A stretch of 11,425 nt of DNA, taken from an uncultured Treponema sp. Its GTDB lineage: Bacteria > Spirochaetota > Spirochaetia > Treponematales > Treponemataceae. Under the pieces are notes generated by a model that saw only the letters and a program-made list of their open reading frames with translations, ran no database searches and was not told the origin of the DNA. The position numbers were made by a program, and so were the translations under genes. Positions 1 to 8,400 of this stretch are shown piece after piece (position 1 is the first letter of the stretch; each line of letters starts with the position of its first letter). Location: the NCBI GenBank assembly GCA_937890485.1, contig CALBXN010000184.1, positions 1 to 11,425 of the forward strand, given 5' to 3'.

Positions 1-2
1 TA

Positions 3-278
3 AAACAAGGCTTTCTTTCAGATTATCTTAGCCGAAAATCCACGGAGGTTGAAAATATGTTACTAACAGAATACGATTATGACACAGATATCGCTGTTCA
101 ACGACAGGAAGCCTACGAAGATGGCGTAGAAAAAGGTATCTCACAGGGTATTCAGCAAGGTTCTCAACAAAAAGCCATTGAAACTGCTAAAAACATGCTC
201 AAAGACAATCTTGATATTCAAACAATTATAAAATATACAGGACTTTCCTTGAACGAAATTCAAACCCTTGCAAAATAG
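3..278 (+). CDS. Rpn family recombination-promoting nuclease/putative transposase, C-terminal fragment
   Basis: The frame is open from base 3, so the gene enters from the left edge and only its last 91 codons are present. The ATG at 57 is probably internal, because the codons before it (SDYLSRKSTEVENML) read like the family's usual sequence running into the C-terminal region. The tail has a run of glycines every four residues (GVEKGISQGIQQGSQQ), then a short helical domain ending in LSLNEIQTLAK. This layout is typical of Rpn/PDDEXK_2 (YhgA-like) proteins, which carry the nuclease core in the missing N-terminal part. Known members are DNA endonucleases that stimulate RecA-independent recombination, and the genes are often multi-copy in treponemes and other gut bacteria. 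The nuclease active site lies outside the window, so intactness cannot be judged. The assignment rests on the tail signature alone. Confidence 0.72.
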   Translation, partial: KQGFLSDYLSRKSTEVENMLLTEYDYDTDIAVQRQEAYEDGVEKGISQGIQQGSQQKAIETAKNMLKDNLDIQTIIKYTGLSLNEIQTLAK

Positions 279-290
279 CTCTTTCTACTA

Positions 291-373
291 GAATGAAGGA
301 AGTTTGTGCTGTTTGCATTGCAAACAGAGCGAGTTTTTGTAATCAAAAACATCGACACAACTTTTTCTTTCAT
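291..373. repeat. Compact multi-hairpin palindromic element between rpn and glgX
   Basis: Two perfect hairpins sit side by side. The first is CTGTTTGC (309-316), loop ATT, GCAAACAG (320-327). The second is GTTTTTG (333-339), loop TAAT, CAAAAAC (344-350), extended by CGA (330-332) with TCG (352-354) across a bulged A. Flanking them, TTGTG (304-308) pairs with CACAA (356-360), and GAA (300-302) pairs with TTC (361-363) with T303 bulged. The whole stretch can therefore close into a three-way junction. It lies in the gap between two convergent genes, so it may act as a two-way terminator. It could also be a dispersed REP/MITE-like element. The pairing is read directly; the role is inferred. Confidence 0.55.
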
Positions 374-445
374 AAAAAAACTCGGTAAACTATAGAATAA
401 CATTTTTTTCTGGCACAAATTATTTTTGCAAAATTCTGAAGAGTA

Positions 446-2587
446 CTATTTGCTTAACAACACTGCCACAGAACGAGCTGGTAAAACATAAACGCTTCGA
501 TTAAGCATTTCTTCTTCACCAGCTGGTAAAAAATCTTCTGGAGAAGGCAAAGATGTATCTATCACCCTATACCATTTTTTTTCGTCTATTGCAGGTGGAA
601 TTTTTACAGTCTTATCTTGGCAAGATGAATTCATCATTATATAGAAATCATTATCATCAACATCTGAAAGAGTTTCAGCATATCTTCCATCAAGACGGAA
701 TGCAATAAAATGATTTATTTTTGACCAATCTGCAGCTTTCCCATCTTCGCCAAACCACAAAATATCTGGTAAAGTGTTATAAGCATAATCTTGTCCTTGA
801 AAAAATTCAGGACGTCTAAAGGCTGGATGACGAAGTCTAAAGGCTATAGCGTGTTTTACAAATCTAAAAACTTCTGAATAAGTTTCTTTCAAATTCCAAT
901 TTATCCATGTCATTGGAGAATCTTGGCAATATGCGTTATTGTTTCCGTTTTGTGTTCGGCGGAATTCGTCCCCACCAAGCAACATTGGAGTTCCTTGAGA
1001 AAGTAACATAGTTGCCATAATATTTTTTATCTGTTTTGTGCGTAGTTTTTCTATAGCTTTATTTGAAGTTGGGCCTTCAAATCCGTAATTGTAACTAGAA
1101 TTGTTATCACTTCCGTCACGATTGTTTTCGCCATTTTCGTCATTGTGCTTTCCGTTATATGAAACTAAGTCATTTAAAGTAAATCCATCATGGCTAGTAA
1201 TAAAATTTACAGAGTGAAATGGTTTTCTTCCGTCACGAAGATAAAGGTCTGAACTTCCTGTTAAACGAGTTGCAGCTGCATTTGCCAAAAAGTCATCACC
1301 ACGCCAGAATCTACGAATATCATCTCTGTATCTATCGTTCCATTCGGCCCATCTTCCACCTGGGAACCAACCAACTTGATATGCTCCACCTGCATCCCAG
1401 GCTTCAGCAATAATTTTTGTATTTCGAAGGACAGGATCTTCTGCAATGCGTTCCAAAACTGGAGGATCTTCCATAAGACGACCGTTTCTATCGCGTCCAA
1501 GAATTGAAGCAAGATCAAATCTAAAGCCGTCAACATGCATCTCACAAACCCAATATCGCAAACAATCAATAATAAATGTTCTAACTACAGGATGATTACA
1601 GTTTACAGTATTTCCACAACCAGAGTAGTTTTTGTAATATTGCTTATGATTATCCTCTAAAACATAATAAATTGAGTTATCAAAACCTCTGAAATTTAAA
1701 GTAACTCCATGTTCGTTCCCTTCAGCTGTATGATTAAAAACAATATCCAAAATAACTTCTAGGTTGTTTTTGTGCATTTCACGAACCATTTCTTTAAATT
1801 CACGAACAGCTCCACCTGGAGTTCTATCAGAGGAAAAAGAAGCCTTTGGAGCAAAAAAACCGATAGTACTATATCCCCAGTAATTTTTTAATCGCTCCCC
1901 ATTTTTAGGATTTACATTTGTATTTTCGTACTCATCAAATTCTTGAATTGGCAAAAGTTCAACACTTGTTACCCCAAGTTCTTTCAAATATGGAATTTTT
2001 TCTATCAAACCTTTGTATGTTCCAGGATTTTTTACCCCAGAAGATGGATCGGCGGTAAATCCTTTAAGATGAGTTTCATATAAAACACTCTGTCGTAAAG
2101 GATAATTTATCGGACGGTCCCCCTGCCAATCGAATTCATCATCATCAATTACTACACATTTTGGAAATCCTTTAGCAGAATGAGTTTTTCCTGTGAGAAT
2201 ATCAATTTTATCCACAGGAGTAACATAATCTGGTGGTAAATTTGCAAAAACTGAGCAATCTGTAAAACTTTTTGCGTAAGGATCTAAAAGATAAGTATTT
2301 TTATTAAAACGATGACCTTTTTCAGGATTAAAAGGACCATCAACTCTGTAAAGATACAAGGCACCTGCCTTTAAGCCTTTCAAAAAAACATGCCAAATAT
2401 CACCAGTTCTATTAATTTTTGGGTCAAAAGTATAAGAAAAACAAGGATTTTCATCCTCTGGATTTTCAAAAATATCCAAAATAACGCTTGTTCCGTTTCT
2501 AGTAAAAACGCTAAAATTTACACCATCATTTACGATAGTTGCCCCATGAGGCATCGGTTTCCCAGGTTGTGCAAAAATATTTTCCAT
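446..2587 (-). CDS. glgX: Glycogen debranching enzyme GlgX (GH13 isoamylase-type)
   Basis: This enzyme hydrolyses alpha-1,6 branch linkages in glycogen or limit dextrin in the cytoplasm, so that phosphorylase can go on degrading it. The 713-aa length is normal for the family. An N-terminal CBM48/isoamylase domain (about residues 8-110) precedes a GH13 barrel. All four conserved GH13 regions are present: DIVFNH (281-286), GFRFDLA (354-360, with Arg356 and nucleophile Asp358), IIAEAWD (392-398, acid/base Glu395) and FITSHDG (462-468, His466 and Asp467 transition-state stabiliser). GlgX-specific stretches NDLVSYNGKHN and LLGGDEFRRTQNGNNNAYCQD follow. The start ATG has an AAGGAA Shine-Dalgarno sequence 5 nt upstream. 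It stands alone here with no other glycogen gene in view, and is transcribed away from addB. It looks complete, with no missing catalytic residue. A branching enzyme (GlgB) is excluded by the isoamylase-type motif set. Confidence 0.96.
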   Translation of the reverse strand: MENIFAQPGKPMPHGATIVNDGVNFSVFTRNGTSVILDIFENPEDENPCFSYTFDPKINRTGDIWHVFLKGLKAGALYLYRVDGPFNPEKGHRFNKNTYLLDPYAKSFTDCSVFANLPPDYVTPVDKIDILTGKTHSAKGFPKCVVIDDDEFDWQGDRPINYPLRQSVLYETHLKGFTADPSSGVKNPGTYKGLIEKIPYLKELGVTSVELLPIQEFDEYENTNVNPKNGERLKNYWGYSTIGFFAPKASFSSDRTPGGAVREFKEMVREMHKNNLEVILDIVFNHTAEGNEHGVTLNFRGFDNSIYYVLEDNHKQYYKNYSGCGNTVNCNHPVVRTFIIDCLRYWVCEMHVDGFRFDLASILGRDRNGRLMEDPPVLERIAEDPVLRNTKIIAEAWDAGGAYQVGWFPGGRWAEWNDRYRDDIRRFWRGDDFLANAAATRLTGSSDLYLRDGRKPFHSVNFITSHDGFTLNDLVSYNGKHNDENGENNRDGSDNNSSYNYGFEGPTSNKAIEKLRTKQIKNIMATMLLSQGTPMLLGGDEFRRTQNGNNNAYCQDSPMTWINWNLKETYSEVFRFVKHAIAFRLRHPAFRRPEFFQGQDYAYNTLPDILWFGEDGKAADWSKINHFIAFRLDGRYAETLSDVDDNDFYIMMNSSCQDKTVKIPPAIDEKKWYRVIDTSLPSPEDFLPAGEEEMLNRSVYVLPARSVAVLLSK

Positions 2588-2592
2588 AATTA

Positions 2593-2598
2593 TTCCTT
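2593..2598 (-). promoter_or_regulatory. Shine-Dalgarno sequence of glgX
   Basis: The minus strand reads AAGGAA, 5 nt before the glgX ATG. It supports the chosen start and contrasts with addB on the other side of the same gap, which has no such sequence. Confidence 0.6.
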
Positions 2599-2607
2599 AG
2601 TATATCA
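2599..2607 (-). promoter_or_regulatory. Candidate extended -10 promoter of glgX
   Basis: The minus strand reads TGATATACT, an extended -10 element (TG, one base, TATACT). No good -35 is seen at 16-18 nt. A start about 7 nt downstream of the hexamer would fall near 2592, which would leave the Shine-Dalgarno outside the mRNA. A second candidate -10 (TAAAAT, 2617 down to 2612) would give a leader of about 18 nt that includes it. Which is used cannot be decided from sequence. Confidence 0.35.
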
Positions 2608-2608
2608 T

Positions 2609-2627
2609 TAGATTTTACATAAATCTA
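2609..2627. promoter_or_regulatory. Inverted repeat in the glgX/addB divergent promoter region (possible operator)
   Basis: TAGATTT (2609-2615) and AAATCTA (2621-2627) form perfect 7-bp arms around a 5-bp spacer, TACAT. The repeat covers the -35 region of the addB promoter and lies just upstream of the candidate glgX -10. That geometry would suit one regulator acting on both genes. A/T-rich DNA gives palindromes by chance, so the role is inference. Confidence 0.35.
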
Positions 2628-2644
2628 GTATTTTGTGATATAAT
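2614..2644 (+). promoter_or_regulatory. Promoter of the addB-addA operon, extended -10
   Basis: A perfect TATAAT (2639-2644) is preceded by TG and one base (TG at 2636-2637), giving an extended -10. A weak -35 (TTTACA at 2614-2619, 19-nt spacer) is upstream. The hexamer ends only 8 nt before the addB ATG, so transcription should begin at or within a few bases of the start codon. Confidence 0.6.
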
Positions 2645-2652
2645 AATTCATT

Positions 2653-5454
2653 ATGAATTCAATTTTTAATACACTTTTACACCATATAAACGATGAAAAT
2701 TCAGTTTTTGTTTTTACAACCGAAATTGCCTGTACTTCATGGCAAGATAAAATCTTAGAAGATGAAATCGTACAAGCAATTCCCCTAGAAAAATTTATTG
2801 CATGGGATAAATTTAAGTCAGAAGCGGTTCGTTCTAAAGTGCAAAATAAAACCAGCATTCCTTCAGTTTTAAGAAAACTTTTTTCAAGTTATATTATTGA
2901 AGAAAATAAAATTGGTTTTTCAAATAATTCTCCTCTATTTTCTTCTATAATAAACCCTGAATATATAAATACATCAAGTTCTTTTGCAGATTGGATTACA
3001 AATCTTTTGCCTCAACTTCAAAACTGGAAAGAAAAATTTGAAAGAAAAAGTTTTTTTGATGAAACTGTTGATTTAGAAGCAAAAGATTTATTCACACTTT
3101 ATCAAAAATATTCTGAATTTCTTGAAAAACATAGTCTTTTTGAACCTGCTTGGGAAAAACCACCTTTTGATAGCAATAACAAGCACTACTATATTTTTTA
3201 TCCAGAACTTTTAGAGGATTATTCCGAATACGAATCTTTGCTTTTAGATGCAGAAAAAGAAAATTTAGTAACTCTAATTCATTGCCCAAAGGAATTAAAA
3301 GAAAAACCGCAAGTTAATTATTTTTCAAATACAAGAACAGAACTAAGAAAAGCAATTCTTTTAATAAATAAACTTCATAATGAAGGAAAAACTCCTTATG
3401 AAAAAATTGCGTTACACATTCCGCAAATTTCAGAAATTCGGCCTTACATAAAACGAGAACTAGAACTCTACAACATTCCATATAAAATGCGTTCTGGGAA
3501 AAGTTTATCAGAATATCCTGAAGGTAGACTTTTTGAATTAATTAAAAATTGCAAGAACGAAGATTTTAGTTTTGAAACTTTAAGTGCACTTTTTGCAGAT
3601 GCACACTTCCCATGGAAAGTTACAACAGAAATAAATCAACTTTTAGAATTTGCTTTAAAAAATCATTGTGTATGTTCTTACGACAACAAAGATATTTTAG
3701 AACAAAATTTTCTACAAAACCCACAAGAAACACGAGCATTTGAATTTTACAAGACTGCAAAAAAAATAATAAAAAAAATAAATGAAGCAAACTCATTTTT
3801 ACAAATACGAAACTCTTATTTTGAATTTAGAGATACTTTTTTTGATATAGAAAAATTTACAGAAAATGCAAATTTAATTTTAGGAAGATGTATTTCTGAA
3901 TTAGCTACATTAATCGATATTGAAAATTTATATACTGATGTAAATTGTAAAAATCATTTTGATTTTTTTGTAGATTTTTTATCTTCCAAAGAATATTTAG
4001 CTCAAAGTACAAAAAGTGGAGTAAGTATTTTTCCTTATAAAGTTGCTTGTCAATGCAGTTTTGATTATCACATAGTTTTGCAAAGTTCACAAAAAAATTT
4101 ATCAATAAATTATTCTCAACTTGAATTTTTATCTAAAACTAAAAGAGAATTTTTAGAATTAAAAGATTCAAATGTTTCAGATTATTTTATAAATTCATAC
4201 ACCTCAAGTTCAGTTAGACAAACATATTTTTTTGCATCACAAAAAACTTTTTCAGGATACGCATTAGCGTATAGTTCCTTTGAAGAAATCAATAGAACTT
4301 CAGAAACTTCAGATGAAGAAGATTTATACAACACAGAAAAATTATTTTTAACAAATAATCCTAAAATAAAAAATTTATCTTTCTCAGATGAATTACATTC
4401 AATTCAAAAAGATGGATTTGAAAATTGGATTACAAATAGAGATGAAAAGTCTTTAGAGTACGAAAATAAAATTTGTGATAAAATAAGTTCTGTAATAAAA
4501 AATAAACTTTGCACACCTGAAGGGAAATTAAGAGTTTCTGCAACAAACTTAAATGCATTTTATAAAAATCCCACAAAATGGCTAAATGAAAAAATTTTAC
4601 AAATAAAAGAATTTTCTACAGAAACAAGTGTTGTTGATGATGTTTTTTTAGGAAGTATTTATCACGAAATTATCAAACGACTTTTTACAATGATAAAAAA
4701 ATCCACAGAACATTTTGAATTTACAGACAACACTATTCCCAAACAATACTCAGATTTTATTTTTGAAAGCACATCTGATGTAATCAAAAATTTTCCTGAA
4801 TCCATAGGATCTAAACAAAATATAAGTTTACTTACAAAAGAATTTTTAGTAACACAGAAAAAAAACATTTATCAAAATTTAATTAATTTTTTGCAAAGTT
4901 TTTTGTGTTTCTTTAATGAATATAAAATCATTTCAATAGAAGAAAAATTCAAAATGGATGGTGATTCACCAGATTATTTTATTGAAGGAATCATTGATTG
5001 CATCCTTTTAAGCCCAGATGATAAAATTACAATTATCGATTTTAAAACAAGTAAATTTCCTGACAAGGAAAAAGATTTACAACTGCCCCTTTACATAAAA
5101 TTATATGAAAATAATTTAAAAGAAAAAGGATTAGATTTAAAAGTTGATCAAGCTTGTTTTTTCAGTATTATTCAAGCAAAACCACAAATGAAATTAGGTT
5201 CAATAAAAAATCAAATTACAAATTATTCATATCCATCAAAAAAAATTGAAAAATTTTTTAGAACACAGGCAGATTGCTCTAATGGAGAAAATTGTATAGA
5301 AGAAAAATTAGAAGAACTTGATAAAAAAATAAAATTCTTTGTAAAAAGTGTTTTAGAAGGAAAAAACTTTTTAATAACAGAAGATATTATCAACAATATT
5401 TTATTTTGTAGTTTTGATAACCTATTACAAGAAGAAATTGAATTTAATTTTTAA
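2653..5454 (+). CDS. addB: AddB-type subunit of the AddAB helicase-nuclease (PD-(D/E)XK nuclease)
   Basis: This is the likely partner of the AddA encoded immediately downstream. Together they would process double-strand DNA ends for RecA loading, as RecBCD does. At 933 aa it is shorter than the roughly 1,150-aa Bacillus AddB. The N-terminal two-thirds looks like an inactive helicase scaffold. No GxxxxGK[ST] Walker A is seen near the start, where FVFTTEIACTSW stands instead. The C-terminus is a RecB-family nuclease: GSIYHE (His671), EGIIDC (Asp782), IIDFKTS (Asp796, Lys798) and QLPLY (Gln810, Tyr814), so the catalytic set is intact. The cysteines that normally bind an iron-sulfur cluster around this domain seem mostly lost: Asn639 stands where a Cys is usual, and only Cys919 remains of the terminal group. 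An in-frame TAA at 2644-2646 fixes the start as ATG 2653, which has no Shine-Dalgarno. The DNA is very A/T-rich, with A8 runs near 3759-3778. The AddB name rests on context and motifs. Confidence 0.82.
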   Translation: MNSIFNTLLHHINDENSVFVFTTEIACTSWQDKILEDEIVQAIPLEKFIAWDKFKSEAVRSKVQNKTSIPSVLRKLFSSYIIEENKIGFSNNSPLFSSIINPEYINTSSSFADWITNLLPQLQNWKEKFERKSFFDETVDLEAKDLFTLYQKYSEFLEKHSLFEPAWEKPPFDSNNKHYYIFYPELLEDYSEYESLLLDAEKENLVTLIHCPKELKEKPQVNYFSNTRTELRKAILLINKLHNEGKTPYEKIALHIPQISEIRPYIKRELELYNIPYKMRSGKSLSEYPEGRLFELIKNCKNEDFSFETLSALFADAHFPWKVTTEINQLLEFALKNHCVCSYDNKDILEQNFLQNPQETRAFEFYKTAKKIIKKINEANSFLQIRNSYFEFRDTFFDIEKFTENANLILGRCISELATLIDIENLYTDVNCKNHFDFFVDFLSSKEYLAQSTKSGVSIFPYKVACQCSFDYHIVLQSSQKNLSINYSQLEFLSKTKREFLELKDSNVSDYFINSYTSSSVRQTYFFASQKTFSGYALAYSSFEEINRTSETSDEEDLYNTEKLFLTNNPKIKNLSFSDELHSIQKDGFENWITNRDEKSLEYENKICDKISSVIKNKLCTPEGKLRVSATNLNAFYKNPTKWLNEKILQIKEFSTETSVVDDVFLGSIYHEIIKRLFTMIKKSTEHFEFTDNTIPKQYSDFIFESTSDVIKNFPESIGSKQNISLLTKEFLVTQKKNIYQNLINFLQSFLCFFNEYKIISIEEKFKMDGDSPDYFIEGIIDCILLSPDDKITIIDFKTSKFPDKEKDLQLPLYIKLYENNLKEKGLDLKVDQACFFSIIQAKPQMKLGSIKNQITNYSYPSKKIEKFFRTQADCSNGENCIEEKLEELDKKIKFFVKSVLEGKNFLITEDIINNILFCSFDNLLQEEIEFNF

Positions 5455-5462
5455 CAAATTTT

Positions 5463-5470
5463 AGAAGGAA
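5463..5470 (+). promoter_or_regulatory. Shine-Dalgarno sequence of addA
   Basis: AGAAGGAA ends 6 nt before the addA ATG. It lies in the 22-nt gap after addB and supports translation of addA from a shared addB-addA mRNA. Confidence 0.7.
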
Positions 5471-5476
5471 ACTTTT

Positions 5477-8400
5477 ATGGCACAATTAAATAAAGAACAA
5501 GAAAAAGCAGTTTATCAAATGAACAATGCAGTAGTTGCAGCTGGTGCAGGGTCTGGAAAAACTTTTGTACTTGCACAAAGATATGCTCATTTAGTTTTAG
5601 AAAAAGGCTTTACCGTTGATCAAATTTTAACTTTAACTTTCACAAATAAAGCAGCGGCTGAAATGTACCAACGAATATACAAAACTCTTTATAAAATTTC
5701 ACAAGAAGAACCAGACAATGAAAGAGCTTGTCGTGCTGTAAAAAATTTTTCAGAGGCAAGAATACAAACCTTAGATTCATATTGTTCTTCAATTTTGAAA
5801 AATGCTTCACGATATTATGGAATTCGTCCAGACTTTTCTGTTGATGATGAAGAATGTGCAAACCAAGCATATAAGTTAGCACTTCCTTTTTTGCTAAATA
5901 ACAGGAAGAATAAAGCAATAATTGAATTAATAAACAACTCATATTCAATAGAAAAAATTGCTCAAGAACTTTTTGCAAATACAATTATCTATCATTCAAA
6001 CATAGCAAATCCAATTGATTTTTCCTCATTATTAGAAAAACAAATACAAGTTACAAAAGATGAATGGCAAATTACATCAAAAGCAATTGATTCTATCGTT
6101 GAAGAAATAATATATAATATTGAAAATTTTGAAGGCAAACACACAAGTTTTAGTCAAGCATTAAATGAAATTATTCAGGAAAACACTTTTAATTCAGCGC
6201 CAGAATTTTATTCTTTATTAGATTTTTTCAAATCATCAGATGATATTGCACCAATAAATCTTGAGCTCAAAAATTATCTTGATAAAATAATTTTACTTTT
6301 TAATCCTCGCCTTCCAGGAAATACAAAAAATGAAACTATAATAGCAATAAAAGAAAAAATAAAAGAATTAAGAAATAAATATTCTAAATTATGTTCAATT
6401 GCAAGTTTTATAGCGAATTATAAAATTACTCAATTGATTTATCCTCTATTGAATGAATTTCAAAATAAATTTAATGATTACAAACGAAGTAAAGGAATCT
6501 TAACTTTTGCAGACATATCACATTTAGCACTAGAAATTTTAATCAATCATCCTGAAATAAGAGAAGTAGAAAAAACATCTTTCAAAGCAATTATGATTGA
6601 TGAATTTCAAGATGACAATCAATTGCAAAGAGATTTGCTTTTTTTACTTGCTGAAAAACAAGAACGAAATAAAAAATCAGTTCCAGAACCAGAAGAACTT
6701 TATCCAGATAAATTATTTTTTGTTGGTGATGAAAAACAATCTATCTATAAATTTAGAGGAGCAGATGTTTCTGTTTTTAGAAAATTAAAATCAGAACTTG
6801 CTAATAATTCTAATTTAAGTTTAATTACAAATTATCGTTCACATCCTGCTTTAATTGCAAGTTTTAATTCTTTATTTGGAGGATACGAGTATCCAACATC
6901 AGTTGAAGAATTAGAAAGTCCTACAAAAAGAAATTTTGATAAAGCATCTTTATTTGTAAATGAAAAACAAATTTTAGAAAATAAAAATTTTTCTAGTGTT
7001 CCAGATTTTGAAGCAACTTACAATTGGGTTAGACCTTCAACAAAAGACAAAGATGGAAACCCAATTGAAATCTCACTTGAACCAAGAATTCATTTTTCAC
7101 TTTATAATTCAACTTCACAAGATGATGATTCAACTGAAAATGATTCAGAAAAATTTTATGAAGATTTTGCAAATCCAGAAATAGAAGCAATGTATATTGC
7201 ACAAAAAATAAAAACTTTTATTGACGAAAAAAAATACAAAAGTAAAGATTGCGCAATTTTATTTCGATCAACAACAAATCAATATCTTTACGAAAAACAT
7301 TTACGAAAACTTGGTATTCCATATACAAGTGAATCTGTAGTTGGTTTTTTTAACGAAAGTCCAATAAATAATATTTACTACTTACTAAGACTTTCAATTT
7401 ATCCAACTGATATGATTGCATACGAAAATTTATTATATTCTCCTTTAATAAATCTTTCTCAGTCAGGCGTAAATATTTGCATGATTAACGCTTCTGAAAA
7501 AATAAAAATCTTAAACAATAAAATTTTCCCAGAAGAAATTTTATTTACAAACGAAGTAGAAAATCTTTTATCAAAAAAAGATTTATCGAATTATCTTAAT
7601 GGGAAAAAAATATTTTTTGAGTTTTGCGAAAAATTGAAATCACTTTCTGTAACAGAAATTATTTCTGAAATTTGGTACAATCTTGGACAACGATACGAAA
7701 CTCTCTGGTGTGATACAGTTTCACTTTATGGAGAAATGTACGATTATCTTTTTGAAATTGCACATCAAATTGAAGATAGAGGTTTAGGTCTTTCAGACTT
7801 TGTTGATAAACTCGAAACTTTAAAAGTTAACAACGAAAGACTTTCTGACATGGATATTCCATTGGAAAAACCTGATGCAGTAAAGTTAATGACAATTCAT
7901 AAAAGTAAAGGACTTGAATTTCCTGTTGTATTTATTTGTGGTTGTTCTTCTCAAGGAAGAGCAGATGCAACTAATGAAATAATTTATTTTAATGATGAAC
8001 ATGGAATTTCATTAAACACAAAATGCCCAAATTGGTTTGCACAAAAGGAACAAAACTTTTTTTACATAAAATCAAAAGATTTAAATATCTTAAAAAGAGA
8101 AGCTGAATTACGACGAGTTCTTTATGTTGCGATAACTAGAGCAGAAAAAGAAGTTTATCTTTCTGGAAGTTTTTCTATCAACAAAACTTCAAAGAAAAAA
8201 TTAGAAGAACAATTTACAGATTTTACAAATAAAAATTTTTCTCATAACGAATTATTAGAAATCTTAAGTGAACTTGCTATAACTAAAATCGCAGAAAAAT
8301 CAAAAGATACTTTTAATGAAAGTCAATTAATTCCATCAAAATATTATACAAATAATTCTTTTATGGGATTTATGCTTTATGTAATTGCAAGTTGGAACAA

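Noticed and set aside
57..278. A complete 73-aa gene starting at ATG 57, preceded by GGAGG-like bases.
   Set aside because: The frame stays open to the left edge, and the upstream codons read as a natural continuation of an Rpn protein, so this ATG is probably internal and the gene is a 3' fragment.
374..445. A dedicated terminator for glgX between the palindromic element and its stop codon.
   Set aside because: Only weak, interrupted A/T pairing was found in this stretch. The palindromic element at 291-373 is the better candidate.
1261..1569. A 102-codon open frame on the minus strand inside glgX.
   Set aside because: It lies wholly within the strongly supported glgX reading frame, has no family signature, and is explained as a shadow of that gene.
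5275..5295. Cys875 and Cys881 of AddB as replacement iron-sulfur ligands.
   Set aside because: The spacing (C-x5-C, then 37 residues to Cys919) does not match the known AddB cluster motif. It is kept only as a possibility to check in a structural model.
5640..5984. A 114-codon open frame antisense to addA.
   Set aside because: It overlaps the conserved helicase region of addA, and its leucine/phenylalanine-rich product is what antisense of lysine/glutamate-rich A/T DNA gives.
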